Assembly (NCBI GenBank): GCA_965277615.1
Contig: CBDIDG010000004.1
Location: 310,001 to 374,000 of the forward strand
Direction: 5' to 3'
Origin: Bog-532 sp965277615
Lineage (GTDB): Bacteria; Actinomycetota; Actinomycetes; Streptosporangiales; Streptosporangiaceae
DNA length: 64,000 bases
Positions 51,294 through 64,000 of the stretch are shown piece by piece. Made by a program: the position numbers and the translations under genes. Position 1 is the first letter of the stretch. Each line of letters opens with the position of its first letter. The notes beneath the pieces are model-generated. The model was not told the origin of the DNA and searched no databases. It saw only the letters and a list, made by a program, of their open reading frames with translations.

Positions 51294-51791
51294 TCAGAGG
51301 ACGGTGGAGCCGTACATCTGCCCCAGAGAGTCGGCCAGCAGCTCGATGCGGGCGCCGTCGGGGTCGCGGAGGTAGATCGACGTGCCGCTCTTCAGCTGGT
51401 AGGGCACCCCGGCCGCGTCGAGCTTGCCGCGCAGGTGGTCCCAGGACTCCTTGGTGACCGAGATAGCCAGGTGGTGCAAGCCGCCCAGCACTTCTGCGTA
51501 GGGGCCCACGTCCAGCCCGGGGAAGTCAAAGAAGGCCAGCAGGTTGCCGTGGCCGACGTCGAAGAAGAAGTGCGTGGACCCCTGGTAGTCCCGGTTCTCG
51601 ATCACCTCGGTGAGCGGAAACTCCAGGACACCCTGGTAGAAGCGGATGGTGCGTTCAACGTCCGAGCTGATCAGGGCGGTGTGGTGGATGCCGCGGGCGC
51701 TGCTGACCGGCCGCTTCCCAGCCTGGTAGGTAGCGCGGAGCCGGGCGCGCTCGGCTTCGAGCGCGGCCTGATCGATCGGGGTTTCCGTCAT
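51294..51791 (-). CDS. VOC family protein
   Basis: This 165-residue protein has one glyoxalase/bleomycin-resistance-like beta-alpha-beta-beta-beta module: GIHHTALISSDVERTIRFYQ, FFFDVGHGNLLAFFDFP, GGLHHLAISVTKESWDHLR, YLRDPDGARIELL. His and Glu residues at the usual metal positions are present (HHTAL, LHHLA, RIELL), so it may be a metal-dependent dioxygenase or isomerase. ATG 51791 lies seven bases after GGAG. It faces the permease with a 9-bp gap. The substrate is unknown. Confidence 0.85.
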   Translation of the reverse strand: MTETPIDQAALEAERARLRATYQAGKRPVSSARGIHHTALISSDVERTIRFYQGVLEFPLTEVIENRDYQGSTHFFFDVGHGNLLAFFDFPGLDVGPYAEVLGGLHHLAISVTKESWDHLRGKLDAAGVPYQLKSGTSIYLRDPDGARIELLADSLGQMYGSTVL

Positions 51792-51897
51792 TTCCTCATT
51801 CTCCGACGGGTGGGGCAAGGCTGGAGGGCCGGCCCCGGTTGGGGGGCCGGCCCTGCTTGATGCGTGACACCTGAGCTGGCTCCAGGATCGAGTCGGC

Positions 51898-52134
51898 TCA
51901 GCTGACCAGGTAGTCGAACTTCCCGTACTGCAGCCCGGCCATCAGGGCCGCAATCGCGTCACGCTGGCATATGAGCGCCGGTCCCTCCGGATCCCGCGAG
52001 TTCCGCATGGCCACGGTGTCGGCGCTGATCCTGGCAATCTCCACACAGGCGCCCTGCGAGTTGCTGCGCTGGCTCTTGCGCCACACAGCTCCACTCAGCT
52101 CCCCGGCAGACATGCCGTTATAGATGGCATGCAT
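51898..52134 (-). CDS. DUF397 protein (third copy)
   Basis: This 78-residue protein has the DUF397 pattern (AVWRKSQRSNSQGACVEIA, VAMRNSRDPEGPALICQRDA, LMAGLQYGKFDYL). The ATG at 52134 has AGGAG seven bases upstream, and the open frame to 52251 is leader. No Scr1-type regulator is adjacent, so it may work with one elsewhere. Confidence 0.85.
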   Translation of the reverse strand: MHAIYNGMSAGELSGAVWRKSQRSNSQGACVEIARISADTVAMRNSRDPEGPALICQRDAIAALMAGLQYGKFDYLVS

Positions 52135-52989
52135 TGTCTGTCTCCTGACGTAGCAGTGACATGAGGCCGTGCGATGAACGTCGCGCCCGCAGCGCCGCAG
52201 GCGGTGACGGCCGTGGCAACGGCCCCTCCCCCGGTCCCTCGGACCGAACAAGGATCATGATATTGAATATGCACGTGCATCCGCATGTCCTTTTGCAAAC
52301 TCATTAGCACAGTCATCGGCATGTGCTGTTGGTCGAGCGTTCCGGGCACGCACGTGCAGCGAGCTGATCATCAGCCCAGGAAGATTTGCGGGTCAGTGGT
52401 CGGGGGTGGGCCGCGCCGTCCTTGCCGCCGTTCACCGTTCTGAACATGTGCTTGGCTCCCATCACAGGCGAGCTCGCGCGTGGGCCTCGTGGGCCTCCCT
52501 TCGTTGACGGCCGGAACCCGCCGTCGTTTTCATTATCACCACTTAACGAAGCTTATAAAGACCGGGCGGAGTAGTTTAATGCCATCGAAAGAGGCAAAAG
52601 AAGTAAAGCTGCGCATTTCGGTAAATTGAAAATACGCTGACCAGAATCAAGTCGGCTGGGCGCAGGCTGGTGAAAAAACGACGCATAAACGATGCACCGC
52701 GGGAACGTTCGACCAATTGGCCTGTTCTGGCCCCGTCGGCGAGACATCGCAGGCCACAGGGCTGTCCACCTGGTGGAACGGACGTGAGACCAGCGGGCGG
52801 GCCGGGCGGTCCAATCGGCCTTTATAACCAGAGAAGAGGTCGCGGCAAGCTAGCCGAAACGGCTGGCCTAGTCCCAGAAGATTACCCGTCCCGAGCCGTG
52901 GTAACGGCCAACCCGGGTGAGCCGGCGGCGGCACAAAGGCCGACGCCACCAATTGCGGCCAGCACAAAAAAGATAGGACGGAAAATGAA
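52135..52989. other. Intergenic region of ~850 bp, no gene supported
   Basis: Short open frames on both strands lack ribosome sites or family patterns. The first 250 bases include GCACGTGC twice (around 52270 and 52350), the second preceded by CGCA, plus an AT-rich segment at 52255-52310 that may hold the DUF397 promoter. Around 52530-52690 the sequence becomes AT-rich (CTTATAAAGACCGGG, GAAAGAGGCAAAAGAAG). In many actinobacteria priA follows metK, but no trace of it is visible here. Confidence 0.5.
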
Positions 52990-53020
52990 CGGCGGAGCAC
53001 CCGGATGGGTGCCCCGCCGT
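52990..53020 (-). terminator. Intrinsic terminator after metK
   Basis: On the minus strand ACGGCGGGGCACCC pairs with GGGTGCTCCGCCG around ATCC, 19 bases past the metK stop. The following RNA is U-rich (TTCATTTTCCG, then CTATCTTTTTTG), fitting a rho-independent terminator. Confidence 0.8.
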
Positions 53021-53038
53021 CACGAGCAGGTGGCTAGA

Positions 53039-54232
<1,194 letters not shown>

Positions 54233-54474
54233 GAGGTTCCCTTTTCTTTCTGTGCGGGCAGAATGTCCAACCCGGCAGACTTCGGCCGAAGTTTATCCAT
54301 GGTCACGCCACCGGCGCTGGAGTCGGCCAAGGTCCCGCCGAAAACGTGATCAGTTACCGACCGCGTTTGATACGGCGGCACGGCCCGGGTAAGGCTACCT
54401 TTTGAGGACTGTCAGGCGCCAACCGGGCCGAAACTGCCAGCGTAGCCGGGGTCGGGCACCGGGCTCAGCCAGAG

Positions 54475-55704
54475 TCAGGCGAGCCGGGCCCGGACGAGGT
54501 CCCAGACCTGGTCGGCCAGCACGTCCTTGGCCACCTTGGTGATCTCGGTCTGCGAGCCATCGGCGCCGAGGACAATGGCCTCGTTGTCGGGGGTGCCGAA
54601 GGCCAAGCCGCCGCCGACCCGGTTGACGACGAGCAGGTCGCATCCCTTGCGGGCCAGCTTGGCCCGGCTGCCGGCCAGGTTCAGCTCGGTCTCGGCGGCG
54701 AATCCCACCACGACCTGGCCCGGGGCGCGGCGGGCGGACAGCTCGGCCAGGATGTCGGGATTGCGCACCAGCTCGATGGGCGCGGGGACGTCGTCAGCGG
54801 CGTCCTTTTTGATTTTGGCGCCCTGGCGGGTGGCGGGCCGGAAGTCGGCCACGGCCGCGGCCATCACCACCGCGTCGGCGCCCCCTCCCTCGGCCGCCAG
54901 CGCCTCGGCCAGCATCGCTTCGCGCAGCTGCCGGGCCGAGGTGACCCGGACCACCCGGCTGCCGGCCGGGTTGGGCAGCGACACGTTCGCCGCCACCACC
55001 GTCACCTTGGCTCCGCGGGCGACCGCGGTCTCGGCGAAGGCGTAACCCTGGCGGCCGGACGACCAATTGCCCAGGAACCGCACCGGGTCCAGTTCCTCGC
55101 GCGTACCGCCGGCCGACACAACGACCGTGCGGCCGGCCAGGTCCTGGGTCAGCCCGGCACTCCCCCGGGCCAGCAGGCGGACGGCGGCCGAGAAGATCTC
55201 AGCCGGCTCCGGAAGCCGGCCTGCCCCCGAGTCCGCCCCGGTCAGGCGGCCACGGGCCGGATCGAGCACCAGGGCGCCGCGTTCGCGGAGCACCGCCACG
55301 TTGGCCTGGGTGGCCGGGTGATCCCACATCTCGGTGTGCATGGCCGGGGCGTACAGGACCGGGCAGCGGGCGGTCAGCAGCGTCGCGGTCAGCAGATCAT
55401 CGGCGCGCCCCGTGGCCGCGCGGGCCAGCAGGTCCGCGGTGGCCGGAGCCACGACCACCAGGTCTGCGCTCTGGCCGAGCCGGACATGCGGAACCTCGTC
55501 CACGCCGGTCCACACGTCGGTCGTGACCGGCTGACCGGACAGCGCGGCCCAGGTCGGTTCACCCACGAAACGCAGGGCGTCCGGAGTCGGTATGACTCGG
55601 ACCCGGTGACCGCTCTCGGTCAGCCTGCGGAGCAGCTCACAAGCCTTATAAGCCGCGATGCCCGCAGACACGCCCAGGATGACCTGCGGGGCCTCAGGAC
55701 CCAT
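54475..55704 (-). CDS. coaBC: Bifunctional CoaBC (phosphopantothenoylcysteine decarboxylase / phosphopantothenate-cysteine ligase)
   Basis: This 409-residue fusion carries two steps of coenzyme A synthesis. The N-terminal flavoprotein half has ILGVSAGIAAYKACELLRRL and APAMHTEMWDHPATQANVAVL. The C-terminal ligase half has VVSAGGTREELDPVRFLGNW, SSGRQGYAFAE, AAVADFRPATRQGAKIKK, and GFAAETELNL. The gene lies 19 bp downstream of rpoZ in the same direction, an order conserved in actinobacteria. Confidence 0.96.
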   Translation of the reverse strand: MGPEAPQVILGVSAGIAAYKACELLRRLTESGHRVRVIPTPDALRFVGEPTWAALSGQPVTTDVWTGVDEVPHVRLGQSADLVVVAPATADLLARAATGRADDLLTATLLTARCPVLYAPAMHTEMWDHPATQANVAVLRERGALVLDPARGRLTGADSGAGRLPEPAEIFSAAVRLLARGSAGLTQDLAGRTVVVSAGGTREELDPVRFLGNWSSGRQGYAFAETAVARGAKVTVVAANVSLPNPAGSRVVRVTSARQLREAMLAEALAAEGGGADAVVMAAAVADFRPATRQGAKIKKDAADDVPAPIELVRNPDILAELSARRAPGQVVVGFAAETELNLAGSRAKLARKGCDLLVVNRVGGGLAFGTPDNEAIVLGADGSQTEITKVAKDVLADQVWDLVRARLA

Positions 55705-55723
55705 AGCGGATGAGCGCTGCTGG

Positions 55724-55990
55724 TCAGGCCTGCTCGTCGGTGGGCTCGGCCGAGATCAGGCCGTCCCGGACCTCGCGCAGCGAGATCGACAAGGGCTTCT
55801 CCTGGACCCGGGTCTCCACCAGCGGGCCCACGTACTCCAGCAGGCCTTCGCCCAGCTGGGAGTAGTACGCATTGATCTGCCGCGCCCGCCGGGCGGCCAT
55901 GATCACGAGCTGGTACTTGCTGTCGACGATCTTGAGCAGATCATCGATGGGCGGGTTGATGATGCCATCTGCGGCGGGAGTCCCGGCCAC
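55724..55990 (-). CDS. rpoZ: RNA polymerase omega subunit
   Basis: This 88-residue protein is the actinobacterial omega subunit: INPPIDDLLKIVDSKYQLVI, AARRARQINAYYSQLGEGLL, QEKPLSISLREVRDGLI. It helps fold and hold the beta' subunit. It lies between gmk and coaBC, its usual place in this group, with 24 bp to gmk. Confidence 0.96.
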   Translation of the reverse strand: MAGTPAADGIINPPIDDLLKIVDSKYQLVIMAARRARQINAYYSQLGEGLLEYVGPLVETRVQEKPLSISLREVRDGLISAEPTDEQA

Positions 55991-56014
55991 GTCACGCCTT
56001 TCGTCCGAGAGGCC

Positions 56015-56584
56015 TCACCGGTCGTCCGGCGAGCCAATCCCCAAGGCTACCAGCTGTTCACACACTTCCTGGACCGAAGTGTTGACCAGCGTGAGGTCGA
56101 ACTCGCCCTCGGCCGCCAGCTCCAGCCGGGCCGCGTCGAGCCGCCGTTCGATGACCTCCGGCGGCTCGGTGCCACGGCCGGTGAGGCGGCGCACCAGTTC
56201 GTCCCAGGACGGCGGGGCCAGGAACACCAGGCGGGCGTCCGGCATGCTCTTGCGGACTTGGCGGGCCCCGGCCAGATCAATCTCCAGCAGGCAGGGAATG
56301 CCGGCCGCCAGTTTCTCTTCGAGCGGCTTTCGCGGGGTTCCGTACTTATTTCCGGCGAACTCGGCCCATTCCAGTAGTTCGCCAGCGATGACCATCCGGT
56401 CGAATTCAGGCTCGTCCACAAAGAAGTATTCGCGGCCGTCGACTTCACCGGGCCGGGGGGAGCGCGTGGTGGCCGAGACCGAAAGCCACAGCTCGGGATG
56501 GCACCGCCGCAGTTCCGCGACTACCGTGCTCTTCCCGACCCCGGAGGGCCCGGAGAGCACGGTCAGCCGGGAAAACTCACCCAT
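56015..56584 (-). CDS. gmk: Guanylate kinase
   Basis: This 189-residue kinase converts GMP to GDP. The P-loop is LTVLSGPSGVGKSTVVAEL, followed by LSVSATTRSPRPGEVDGREY (GMP binding), EWAEFAGNKYGTPRKPLE and CLLEIDLAGARQVRKSMPDA. ATG 56584 is used because the first residues (GEFSRLTVLSG) match the family. The frame to 56668 is open but shows no similarity, and no strong ribosome site marks either choice. It lies between mihF and rpoZ. Confidence 0.95.
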   Translation of the reverse strand: MGEFSRLTVLSGPSGVGKSTVVAELRRCHPELWLSVSATTRSPRPGEVDGREYFFVDEPEFDRMVIAGELLEWAEFAGNKYGTPRKPLEEKLAAGIPCLLEIDLAGARQVRKSMPDARLVFLAPPSWDELVRRLTGRGTEPPEVIERRLDAARLELAAEGEFDLTLVNTSVQEVCEQLVALGIGSPDDR

Positions 56585-56727
56585 GGTAAGGCAGTATCCA
56601 CTGCTGAGCCCCGCGGCTCCGCCGGGGGTGGCGGAGTCGCGCACGAAATCTCCGGACGGGGCGATCATGCCCCCGCGCCCGCTACCGGAATCCGCGATCG
56701 GTCTCAGCTTTCTATCGGTGGTCCGGC

Positions 56728-57048
56728 TCAGATGTCGGCACCGAACTCGTGCTCGAGCGCCGAGCGCTGGTTTGCCCCCAGACCACGGACACGACGGGAC
56801 TCGGCGATGCCGAGACGTTCCATGATCTGCTTGGCGCGGACCTTGCCTACGCCCGGCATGGACTCAAGCAGAGCCGAGACCTTCATCTTGCCAATGACGT
56901 CATCGTTGGAGCCTTCCTTGATGACGTCGGAGAGGGTGGTGGCTCCGCGCTTGAGGCGATTCTTCACCTCCGCGCGTTCTTTGCGTGCTCTGGCTGCCTT
57001 CTCCAAGGCCGCCGCACGCTGATCAGGAGTGAGGGGAGGAAGAGCCAC
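56728..57048 (-). CDS. mihF: Integration host factor, actinobacterial type (mIHF)
   Basis: This 106-residue basic DNA-binding protein is the mIHF of actinobacteria: ALPPLTPDQRAAALEKAARA, RKERAEVKNRLKRGATTLSD, KVSALLESMPGVGKVRAKQI, and RRVRGLGANQRSALEHEF. The middle part forms a helix-hairpin-helix-like unit that bends DNA. Translation starts at a GTG. Its position upstream of gmk is conserved. The upstream sequence holds an imperfect palindrome at 57129-57160 that may be regulatory. Confidence 0.95.
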   Translation of the reverse strand: MALPPLTPDQRAAALEKAARARKERAEVKNRLKRGATTLSDVIKEGSNDDVIGKMKVSALLESMPGVGKVRAKQIMERLGIAESRRVRGLGANQRSALEHEFGADI

Positions 57049-57795
57049 TCGAGGTCACCTCGGGTTTCGTCGGGAAAAACGTTGGTGGCGGTGAAACTAG
57101 CGAGTAAGCGTACCTTTCGGCAACGCGAATCCCCGTTTATGTCACAATAAATTTGGGGATATTACTCTCAGTGATTGAACGGCTACAGATAGCAAGCAAT
57201 CAACGGTCACAAGCTCTCCGCTTACCTGTCGGCAACGGCCGAATGTGTAGCGCTACTCAGGTGCCAACGCCACTACGATAAGCCGTCCACCGCAAGAGTA
57301 AGCCAACCGGCGCCGTTCTTGAACGTCAGCACGGAGATTACTTCTGCGCCGGGCGGCCAATCTCTTACGGGCCCGCTAACGGCGCTTGCTAACGGCGCTT
57401 GCTAACCAGGCGGGCTTACTGGCTCGGTAGTACGCTGTCGAGCGCGCGCAGACGACAGCCTCCGTACACCGATTTGGCGGTTGCCGATGCGCATATGATG
57501 ACAACCCTTGGCCCGCGGAGTACGGCACAGGCGGCCGCGGCAAGGCCATGCAATCCCGTGGAAACGGATACGTTACCGCTCTTACGGCGTCAGTAAATAT
57601 TTTACGATTCAACACCGGCCGGATCCTATGGCGTTGGCAATGATGTGCATACGAATCGCACGCCCGCCTTACTCGGGGCCAGGTATCCGATCATTTAACG
57701 GTGGCTGATAGTTGCGGGGCCGCCGATAACCGAGATGGGCGACCGCGGCGGGGCGCAGGCGGGAGCGCCGACAGCGCGTGGGCCCCGGGATCGGG
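57049..57795. other. Intergenic region of ~750 bp, AT-richer, no gene supported
   Basis: This gap separates mihF from pyrF. It holds an imperfect inverted repeat (57129-57160, arms ATCCCC and GGGGAT with TTTAT/ATAAA inside), likely in the mihF promoter region, and a 13-bp direct repeat GCTAACGGCGCTT at about 57376-57401. Short open frames lack ribosome sites or recognisable patterns. No tRNA was found. Confidence 0.5.
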
Positions 57796-58530
57796 CTACC
57801 GGGCCGCGATCGGGCCCGGGGAGCTGGCGGCCAGCGCGGCCTGCCGGCGCAGGGACGCCACCACCGCGGCGGCGGCCGCACCCGGGTCGGGCGCACCGGT
57901 GATGGGGCGCCCGATGACCAGCAGGTCCGATCCGGCCAGGACCGCCTCCTCGGGCGTGGCCACCCGGGCCTGGTCGTGCTGGGCCGACCCGGCCGGGCGC
58001 ACACCCGGCGTGATCAGCATGATCTCGGGCCCGACCTCGGCCCGGACCGCGCTGACCTCCTGCGGAGAGCAGACCAGGGCCCCAGCGCCGGCCTCGACCG
58101 CCAGCGTGGACAGCCGCAGCACGGCGTCGTGGACGCTGCCGGTAACCCCGATCAGGCCCAGCTGTTCCTGGCTGAGCGAGGTCAGCAGGGTCACGGCGGC
58201 GATCGTGGTGTTCGGGGCGCCCTCAGTGGCCGCGCGGATGACATCCGGGCCGCCGCTGGCGTGCACGGTCAGCAGATCTGGGTGCAGGCGGGCGACGGTG
58301 CGGGCCGAACGGGCCACGGTGGCCGGGATGTCGTGCAGCTTCAGGTCGAGGAAGACCCGGACGGCGCTGGCCCCGCGAATCGTCGCGACCACGTCCGGCC
58401 CGTAACGCAGGTACAGCTCGAGGCCGATCTTGACCGTACTGACGTGCGGCGTCACCAGGTCAGCCCACAGCGCGGCCGTCTCCAGGTCGGGGGCATCCAG
58501 GGCGACGGCGACTGGCGCGGGGTTATTCAC
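57796..58530 (-). CDS. pyrF: Orotidine 5'-phosphate decarboxylase
   Basis: This 244-residue enzyme makes UMP, the last step of de novo pyrimidine synthesis. Key blocks are VAVALDAPDLETAALWAD, VKIGLELYLRYGP, the catalytic VFLDLKLHDIPATVARS (DxKxxD), LLTVHASGGPDVIRAA, and LVIGRPITGAPDPGAAA. GTG 58530 is preferred because AGGAG then lies seven bases upstream; a GTG two codons earlier (58536) would sit on that site. It is 325 bp from pyrD, so it may have its own promoter. Confidence 0.95.
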   Translation of the reverse strand: MNNPAPVAVALDAPDLETAALWADLVTPHVSTVKIGLELYLRYGPDVVATIRGASAVRVFLDLKLHDIPATVARSARTVARLHPDLLTVHASGGPDVIRAATEGAPNTTIAAVTLLTSLSQEQLGLIGVTGSVHDAVLRLSTLAVEAGAGALVCSPQEVSAVRAEVGPEIMLITPGVRPAGSAQHDQARVATPEEAVLAGSDLLVIGRPITGAPDPGAAAAAVVASLRRQAALAASSPGPIAAR

Positions 58531-58861
58531 GGCCACACTCCTTTGGCTCGTCCGAGTTGTTAACGCTCACATCTATGGGCGCGTTGCGACGAGCCGCGCG
58601 AGGCGCCCCGCTGACCTGGCTAAAGCGATTCGCCGCGCAGCCGTTCCGAGGGTAGTGCACACCGACGCTTGGCGCCCCAGCCATGGGGGTTCCGGTCCAT
58701 GCCGTCACAGCTGTTCCTTCCCTGGCTCGGCCCTGGGACTGCCGCTCCCGGGGACTGCCGCGGCCACGGCGGGGTCCGGACCGGTACTCGCGACGACACT
58801 GTAGGTGTACCCAGCTTTACGCTGCGCTGCCCCAGCAGGATTGAACGTTCTTTCAGATCCC
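58531..58861. other. Intergenic region between pyrF and pyrD, no gene seen
   Basis: About 330 bases with no supported gene. The part nearest pyrF contains GTTAACGCTCACATC and is AT-richer, a plausible promoter. No PyrR-type attenuator could be recognised. Confidence 0.45.
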
Positions 58862-59821
58862 TCAGGCCAGGCGGCGGCGCAGGGGGGTGGCCGGGCCGGG
58901 CTGGTGGGCCAGGCCGGTGACGTCCCCGATGCGCTCGACGCCGCGGGCGGCTAGTTCGGCTTCCAGCTCGCGCTGGATCCGGGCGCAGGCGGACGGGTCG
59001 TGGAAGACGGCCGTGCCCACGCCGACCAGGGTGGCACCGGCCAGGATCAGTTCCAGGGCGTCGCGGCCGGTGCGCACCCCGCCGATGCCGATGATGGGGA
59101 TCTCGGGCACGGCCTGGCGGGTGCGCCAGATGCACCGGACCGCGATCGGGCGGATGGCCGGTCCGGACAGGCCACCCATGCCGCCGGCCAGACCCGGGCG
59201 CATGGTCCCGGTGTCGATGACCATGCCGGGCACGGTGTTGATCATGGACAGGGCGTCGGCGCCGGCCGCGACGCAGGCCCGGGCCACGGTGACGATGTCG
59301 GAGACGTCGGGCGACAGCTTGGCCACGACCGGGATGTCGTAACGGGCAACGGCGCGGACGGCCTCGACCACCCCGGCGGCAGCCTCGGGCTCGGACGCGA
59401 AGTCGCGGCCGCGGCCTTCGACGTTGGCGCAGGACAGGTTGAGCTCGATGGCGGTGACGCCGGCCGCGTCGGACAGCCGGGCGGCGAGTTCGGCGTACTC
59501 CCCCACGCTGCTGCCCGCGATCGAGACCACCGTGTGCGCGCCGCGGGACAGCAGCCAGGCCAGGTCGCGCTGGAGGAACGCGTCGATGCCCGGACCCTGC
59601 AGGCCGACCGAGCTGAGCAGGCCGGCCGCGGTCTCGGCCAGGCGCGGGGTAGGCCTGCCCGCCCGGGGCTCGATCATGATCGACTTGGTCACGACCGCGC
59701 CGATCCTGGCCACGTCGATGTACTGGGCCAGCTCACGGCCGGTGCCGGCGCACCCGGCGGCGGTCAGGATCGGGTTGGGCAGCTCGACGTGGCCGAGCCG
59801 GGCCCGCAGATCAACCGCCAT
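58862..59821 (-). CDS. pyrD: Dihydroorotate dehydrogenase, class 1B catalytic subunit
   Basis: This 319-residue FMN enzyme oxidises dihydroorotate. Blocks include GHVELPNPILTAAGCAGTGR, GLQGPGIDAFLQRDL, TAIELNLSCANVEGRGRDF, VVAKLSPDVSDIVTVARACV and IGIGGVRTGRDALELILAGA. With pyrK adjacent it should act as the two-subunit, NAD-linked type. Its start overlaps the pyrK stop by 11 bp. Confidence 0.95.
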   Translation of the reverse strand: MAVDLRARLGHVELPNPILTAAGCAGTGRELAQYIDVARIGAVVTKSIMIEPRAGRPTPRLAETAAGLLSSVGLQGPGIDAFLQRDLAWLLSRGAHTVVSIAGSSVGEYAELAARLSDAAGVTAIELNLSCANVEGRGRDFASEPEAAAGVVEAVRAVARYDIPVVAKLSPDVSDIVTVARACVAAGADALSMINTVPGMVIDTGTMRPGLAGGMGGLSGPAIRPIAVRCIWRTRQAVPEIPIIGIGGVRTGRDALELILAGATLVGVGTAVFHDPSACARIQRELEAELAARGVERIGDVTGLAHQPGPATPLRRRLA

Positions 59822-60717
59822 GGCTGTGGCGGGTCAGGGGGCGGGCCGGCTTCCAGCCGGGCGCACCGAGCGCGTCGAACGGGATCGTGCCCACGTCCTC
59901 CCAGCGGACCAGGTCGGCCCGGAACACCGGCCCGTCCGTGCAGGCGCGGACGATGCGGGTGACGCCGTCCGGGCCCGTCACCGGCAGCACGCAGCTCATG
60001 CACACCCCCGTGCCGCAGGCCATGGGCTGCTCCACCAGGGCCTGCACGGGCAGGTCGTAGCGGCTGGCCAGGCTCACCACCTCACGCAGTACCGCCAGCG
60101 GGGCCGACGCGTAGATGAGGTCGGTGCGGGCCTCGTGGATGACCTGGCTGAGCATGCCGGTGATGACACCACGGGCGCCGAGCGAGCCGTCCTCGGTGGT
60201 GATGGTGGCGCTGCGCGCGGTGCGGCGGGCCCGCAGCGCGCCGAACACCCGGTCCGCGCTGGCCGCGCCGAGCATGAAGTCGATCTGGCAGCCGCGCTCG
60301 CGGAGCCGGTCGGCCAGCGGGAACAGCGCCGTGCTGTGGTGCCCGACGCCGACCAGCAGGCAGCTGACCGGCTCCCGGGGCAGCGGGAACGGGCGGCCGA
60401 GCGGGCCGACCACGTCCAGCAGGTCCCGGCTGCGGCGGGCGGCCAGCCACTGGGTACCGGGGCCGCCGGTCTCGAAGACGAACTCGATCGTGCCGCCGTG
60501 GTCGGCCCGCACGTCGTGGATGGAGAACGCGCGGCGCAGCAGCATCGACGATTCCGGGCCGCCGACCGCGATGGTGACGAACTGCCCGGGCCGGAAGTCG
60601 GTGGCGATGGCCGGGGCGACCATGGTCACGGCGTGGTAAGCGTCGACCCGGCGCACGGTCAGCACCGGCCCACTCACCTGAACCGGCGCCACGGTCTGCC
60701 TGCCTTCCTGTGCGGTA

Positions 60718-60734
<17 letters not shown>
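59811..60734 (-). CDS. pyrK: Dihydroorotate dehydrogenase electron transfer subunit
   Basis: This 307-residue protein passes electrons from dihydroorotate to NAD+. It has the ferredoxin-reductase FAD region RPGQFVTIAVGGPESSMLLR, the NAD-binding part CLLVGVGHHSTALFPLADRL, and a [2Fe-2S] site MACGTGVCMSCVLPVTGPDG with a further Cys in VRACTDGPVF. The GTG at 60734 overlaps carB by 17 bp. A GTG at 60689 with GGAAGG ten bases upstream is an alternative start that would remove 15 residues before the conserved domain. Confidence 0.93.

Positions 60735-64000
<3,266 letters not shown>

Noticed and set aside
54233..54474. Possible SAM riboswitch upstream of metK
   Set aside because: The conserved core sequences of the SAM riboswitch classes I know were not found in this 242-bp gap.
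57376..57410. Possible tRNA or attachment site at the GCTAACGGCGCTT repeat
   Set aside because: No cloverleaf fold or integrase gene is nearby; it is only a short direct repeat.

Overview
The window is high-GC DNA from an actinobacterium. The signs are an actinobacterial-type integration host factor (mIHF) next to gmk-rpoZ-coaBC-metK, a DUF397/Scr1-type helix-turn-helix locus with a DUF574 methyltransferase, many GTG starts, and strings of 4-bp GTGA/ATGA gene overlaps. The DUF397/Scr1 proteins and the paired dynamin-like GTPases point to a filamentous or sporulating actinomycete. Genus cannot be fixed from sequence alone. No rRNA, tRNA, CRISPR array, insertion sequence or prophage was seen.

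Layout. 1-9.8 kb: membrane and accessory genes: the N-terminal part of a YbhN/LPG-synthase-like membrane protein with a kinase-like region, a formylglycine sulfatase, a CPA1-type cation/proton antiporter, an amphi-Trp protein, a SulP-STAS anion transporter, a DUF2254 protein and a DUF7144/DUF6325 pair. 9.8-28.4 kb: one long minus-strand cobalamin operon led by a cobalamin riboswitch: chlID, cobO, cobB, cobI, cobM, cobL, cbiG-cobJ, cobH, cbiX, cobC, bluB-cobT and cobA. It runs by a 4-bp overlap into two dynamin-superfamily GTPase genes. 28.5-33.1 kb: surface-glycan genes (an epimerase, a GT2 glycosyltransferase, a GtrA flippase-like protein and a strong UDP-sulfoquinovose synthase homologue) followed by a TetR regulator. 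33.2-41.4 kb: ADP-ribosylglycohydrolase plus nucleoside hydrolase, a universal-stress-protein remnant, a HhH-GPD DNA repair protein, an MFS transporter, glyA and a second nucleoside hydrolase.

41.5-52.1 kb: a DUF397 / Scr1-type regulator / DUF397 / SAM-methyltransferase locus carrying a repeated TTGTG-N3-CACAA-like inverted repeat; a solitary cobN cobaltochelatase gene; and a nucleoside uptake and breakdown module (PfkB kinase, ADP-ribosylglycohydrolase, NCS1 permease). After these come a VOC protein and a third DUF397 protein. 53-64 kb: conserved housekeeping block on the minus strand, carB-pyrK-pyrD-pyrF then mihF-gmk-rpoZ-coaBC-metK, ending in a hairpin terminator. carB runs off the right edge.

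How it fits together. The cob genes cover most of corrin-ring building, cobalt insertion (ChlID here, CobN 15 kb away), a,c-amidation, adenosylation, and lower-ligand synthesis and activation (BluB-CobT). The locus mixes early-cobalt markers (CbiX, CbiG) with late-cobalt ones (CobN/ChlID). cobG, cobK, cobQ, cobD, cobU and cobS are not in the window. The most unusual observations are the extension of the B12 operon into dynamin-like GTPases, the SQD1-like gene in a surface-glycan locus, the putative operator set around the DUF397 locus, and an AT-rich rare-codon patch inside cobC.
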